Assembly (NCBI RefSeq): GCF_036898095.1
Contig: NC_090750.1
Span: 94,763,412-94,827,411 of the forward strand
Direction: 5' to 3'
Source of the DNA: Palaemon carinicauda
Taxonomy: Eukaryota > Arthropoda > Malacostraca > Decapoda > Palaemonidae
DNA length: 64,000 bases
The notes below the pieces were generated by a model that worked only from the letters and a program-made list of their open reading frames with translations, had not been told where the DNA came from and searched no databases. Within the stretch, counting starts at the first letter, position 1; each line of letters begins with the position of its first letter. The translations under genes were made by a program, and so were the position numbers. Of this stretch, positions 62,581-64,000 are shown in pieces.

Positions 62581-64000
62581 CAGTGGTACCTCTACATACG
62601 AATTTAATCCGTTCCACAACCGACTTCGGGTGTAGAAAATGTTCGGACGTAGAAACGAATTTTCCCATAAGAATACATTGAAATAGGATTAATCCGTGGT
62701 TGAGCCCAAAAACCTATGATAACTCCTTAATAAATTACTATACATAATTACACATGACAATATGCACTCTAAATTAGATAATAGACATGTAAAAAAGAAT
62801 AATTATCAAGAAATAATAAATAAGAAACGGGTTTTTAGCGTCACTTTACCTTAGAAAGTCCAGCGCCAGTGTCGGTCTTGCTACGCAGAGAGGAGACGGA
62901 CGGGCGGCAAGGAGGTAGAGGGTGACTACGATAAACGTACACTACCGTAACTTATTCTAACTTACACTAAGTGAACTTTAACCTAACTTAGCTTATTTAT
63001 TTTTTTTCATTTTTATATTTTATATTTTTTTTCATATTTTCTTTTTTTCTTTTTGATGATTAATTTTAAAAGTCACTTTCACTCTCTACACTTATAATTG
63101 ATTGAATTTTTTCTCTTCACTCTTTGCCATTTTCTTTGAACCACTTCCTTCCTCTTCATCACGAGTTTGCTTCGTAGTTTTTTTAAAGAAGCTATCGATA
63201 GAAAGTTGCTTGGTACGGCTTTTCAGAATGTTTCGAAAATTAGTAAGGCAAACATCATCAAACTGCGCAACTACACGACAAACCTGCAATTTTTTTGGAT
63301 GGTATTTGTCGATGAAGTCGACCACGTCTTGATATTTTCCTAACATCTCTTTAATTTGCGCCGAACCTAACACATGTTCTACCTCCTCAATCCCTTCCTC
63401 GTCATCACTCATGTGCTCAGACAGAGCATGGAGTTCCTTGAGCTCCTTTGTAGTAAGTTCGTCAGGATGTCTGGCGACGAGTTCCGTGATGTTATCTGCG
63501 TCGACCTCCAGACCCATGGACTTGCCAAGGGAGACGATTTCCTCTACGTCTTCCGCTGCACCCACCACGGGATCAGGTTCGGGGTCAAAACCCTCGAAAT
63601 CTCGGGGAGAAACCGTATCAGGCCACAGCTTTTTCCAGGCAGAATTGAGGGTTCGTCGAGTTAATCCCACCCAAGCCTGATCTATGATCTTCAAGCAGTG
63701 CACGATGTTAAAGTGGCTTTTCCAAAATTCACGCAAAGTTAAGTTTGTGCTTTGCGTGACATTAAAGCACTGCTTGAATAGGTGCTTGGTGTAGAGCTTC
63801 TTGAAGTTCGAGATGACTTGCTGATCCATGGGCTGGAGGATAAAGGTGGTATTCGGTGGAAGATACAGCACCTTTATGAACTTGAATTCTTCGAAGATAT
63901 CATTTTCAAGTCCGGGGTGAGGTGAGCGGGTGCATTGTCAAGGCATAGCAGGCACTTTATAGCAGGCACTTTAAAGGCAATTTCTGCACATGAAGATATG
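62581..64000 (-). mobile_element. Second Tigger/pogo-type transposon, continuing past the window
   Basis: Begins CAGTGGTACCTCTACATACG after the TA target at 62579-62580. Its left 200 bp (to about 62780) match the left end of the first Tigger, and its 3' UTR matches 37860-38335. The right end lies outside the window. Confidence 0.9.
63092..64000 (-). pseudogene. Second Tigger transposase, C-terminal half, partial
   Basis: Minus strand. From the right edge: LDNAPAH (second catalytic aspartate, near 63930), then an apparent one-base frameshift near 63915. The open frame 63871-63092 follows, with YLPPNTTFILQPMDQQVISNFKKLYTKHLF (third catalytic aspartate in QPMDQ), NIVHCLKIIDQAWVGLTRRTLNSAWKKLWPD and an acidic tail. 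It retains the block that the first Tigger has lost. A short tandem duplication (TAGCAGGCACTTTA twice near 63948-63975) also suggests decay. The N-terminal half lies outside the window. Confidence 0.87.

Overview
This is a eukaryotic window that looks like a transposable-element graveyard. I see no convincing host gene. Nearly every stretch that can be recognised belongs to one of five groups: (i) DIRS-type tyrosine-recombinase (YR) retrotransposons of three families, called here DIRS-A, DIRS-B and DIRS-C; (ii) I-superfamily-like non-LTR retrotransposons (endonuclease, RT, RNase H); (iii) Tigger/pogo-type DNA transposons; (iv) a piggyBac-like TTAA element without a transposase; (v) foldback repeats. 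The abundance of DIRS1-like elements, a group known to be common in decapod crustaceans, together with Tigger and I-like elements, suggests an arthropod and most likely a decapod. That is an inference; no host gene confirms it.

Layout. 1-2140: 3' part of an internally deleted DIRS-A (A0). 2152-3305: non-coding foldback/direct-repeat element. About 3310-13238: DIRS-B on the minus strand (YR intact, RT active site lost, gag split by a 3.18-kb TTAA element at 7009-10186). 12888-35554: a tandem duplication of about 7.9 kb. Copy 1 (12888-20795) and copy 2 (20796-35554) each hold the DIRS-B 5' end, the 3' half of a DIRS-A (A1), a DIRS-C-derived foldback, the left end of a Tigger and the 5' part of another DIRS-A (A2). 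Copy 2 alone carries a full-length 6.6-kb I-like element (23280-29858) with a 13-bp target-site duplication. 30794-47986: one Tigger (about 2.45 kb of its own sequence) split by two complete-length DIRS-A copies, A2 (30998-37859, carrying a 5S-rRNA-like insert) and A3 (40071-47955). 48294-54995: DIRS-C, nearly complete. About 54996-62580: a second DIRS-B (B'), interrupted by a 5'-truncated I-like element (60343-62407) and, inside its YR gene, by a second Tigger (62581 to the window end).

How the parts work together. DIRS elements encode Gag, RT-RNase H plus a downstream domain, and a tyrosine recombinase that would integrate a circular cDNA. Their inverted terminal repeats (ITRs) and internal complementary region (ICR) can be read directly here, and the ICR predicts the circle junction. 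The only element with intact-looking genes is the I-like element at 23280-29858, whose two ORFs overlap as TAATG. The nesting gives a relative history: DIRS-A1, then the DIRS-C foldback, then Tigger, then DIRS-A2 (and A3), then the tandem duplication, then the I-like element.
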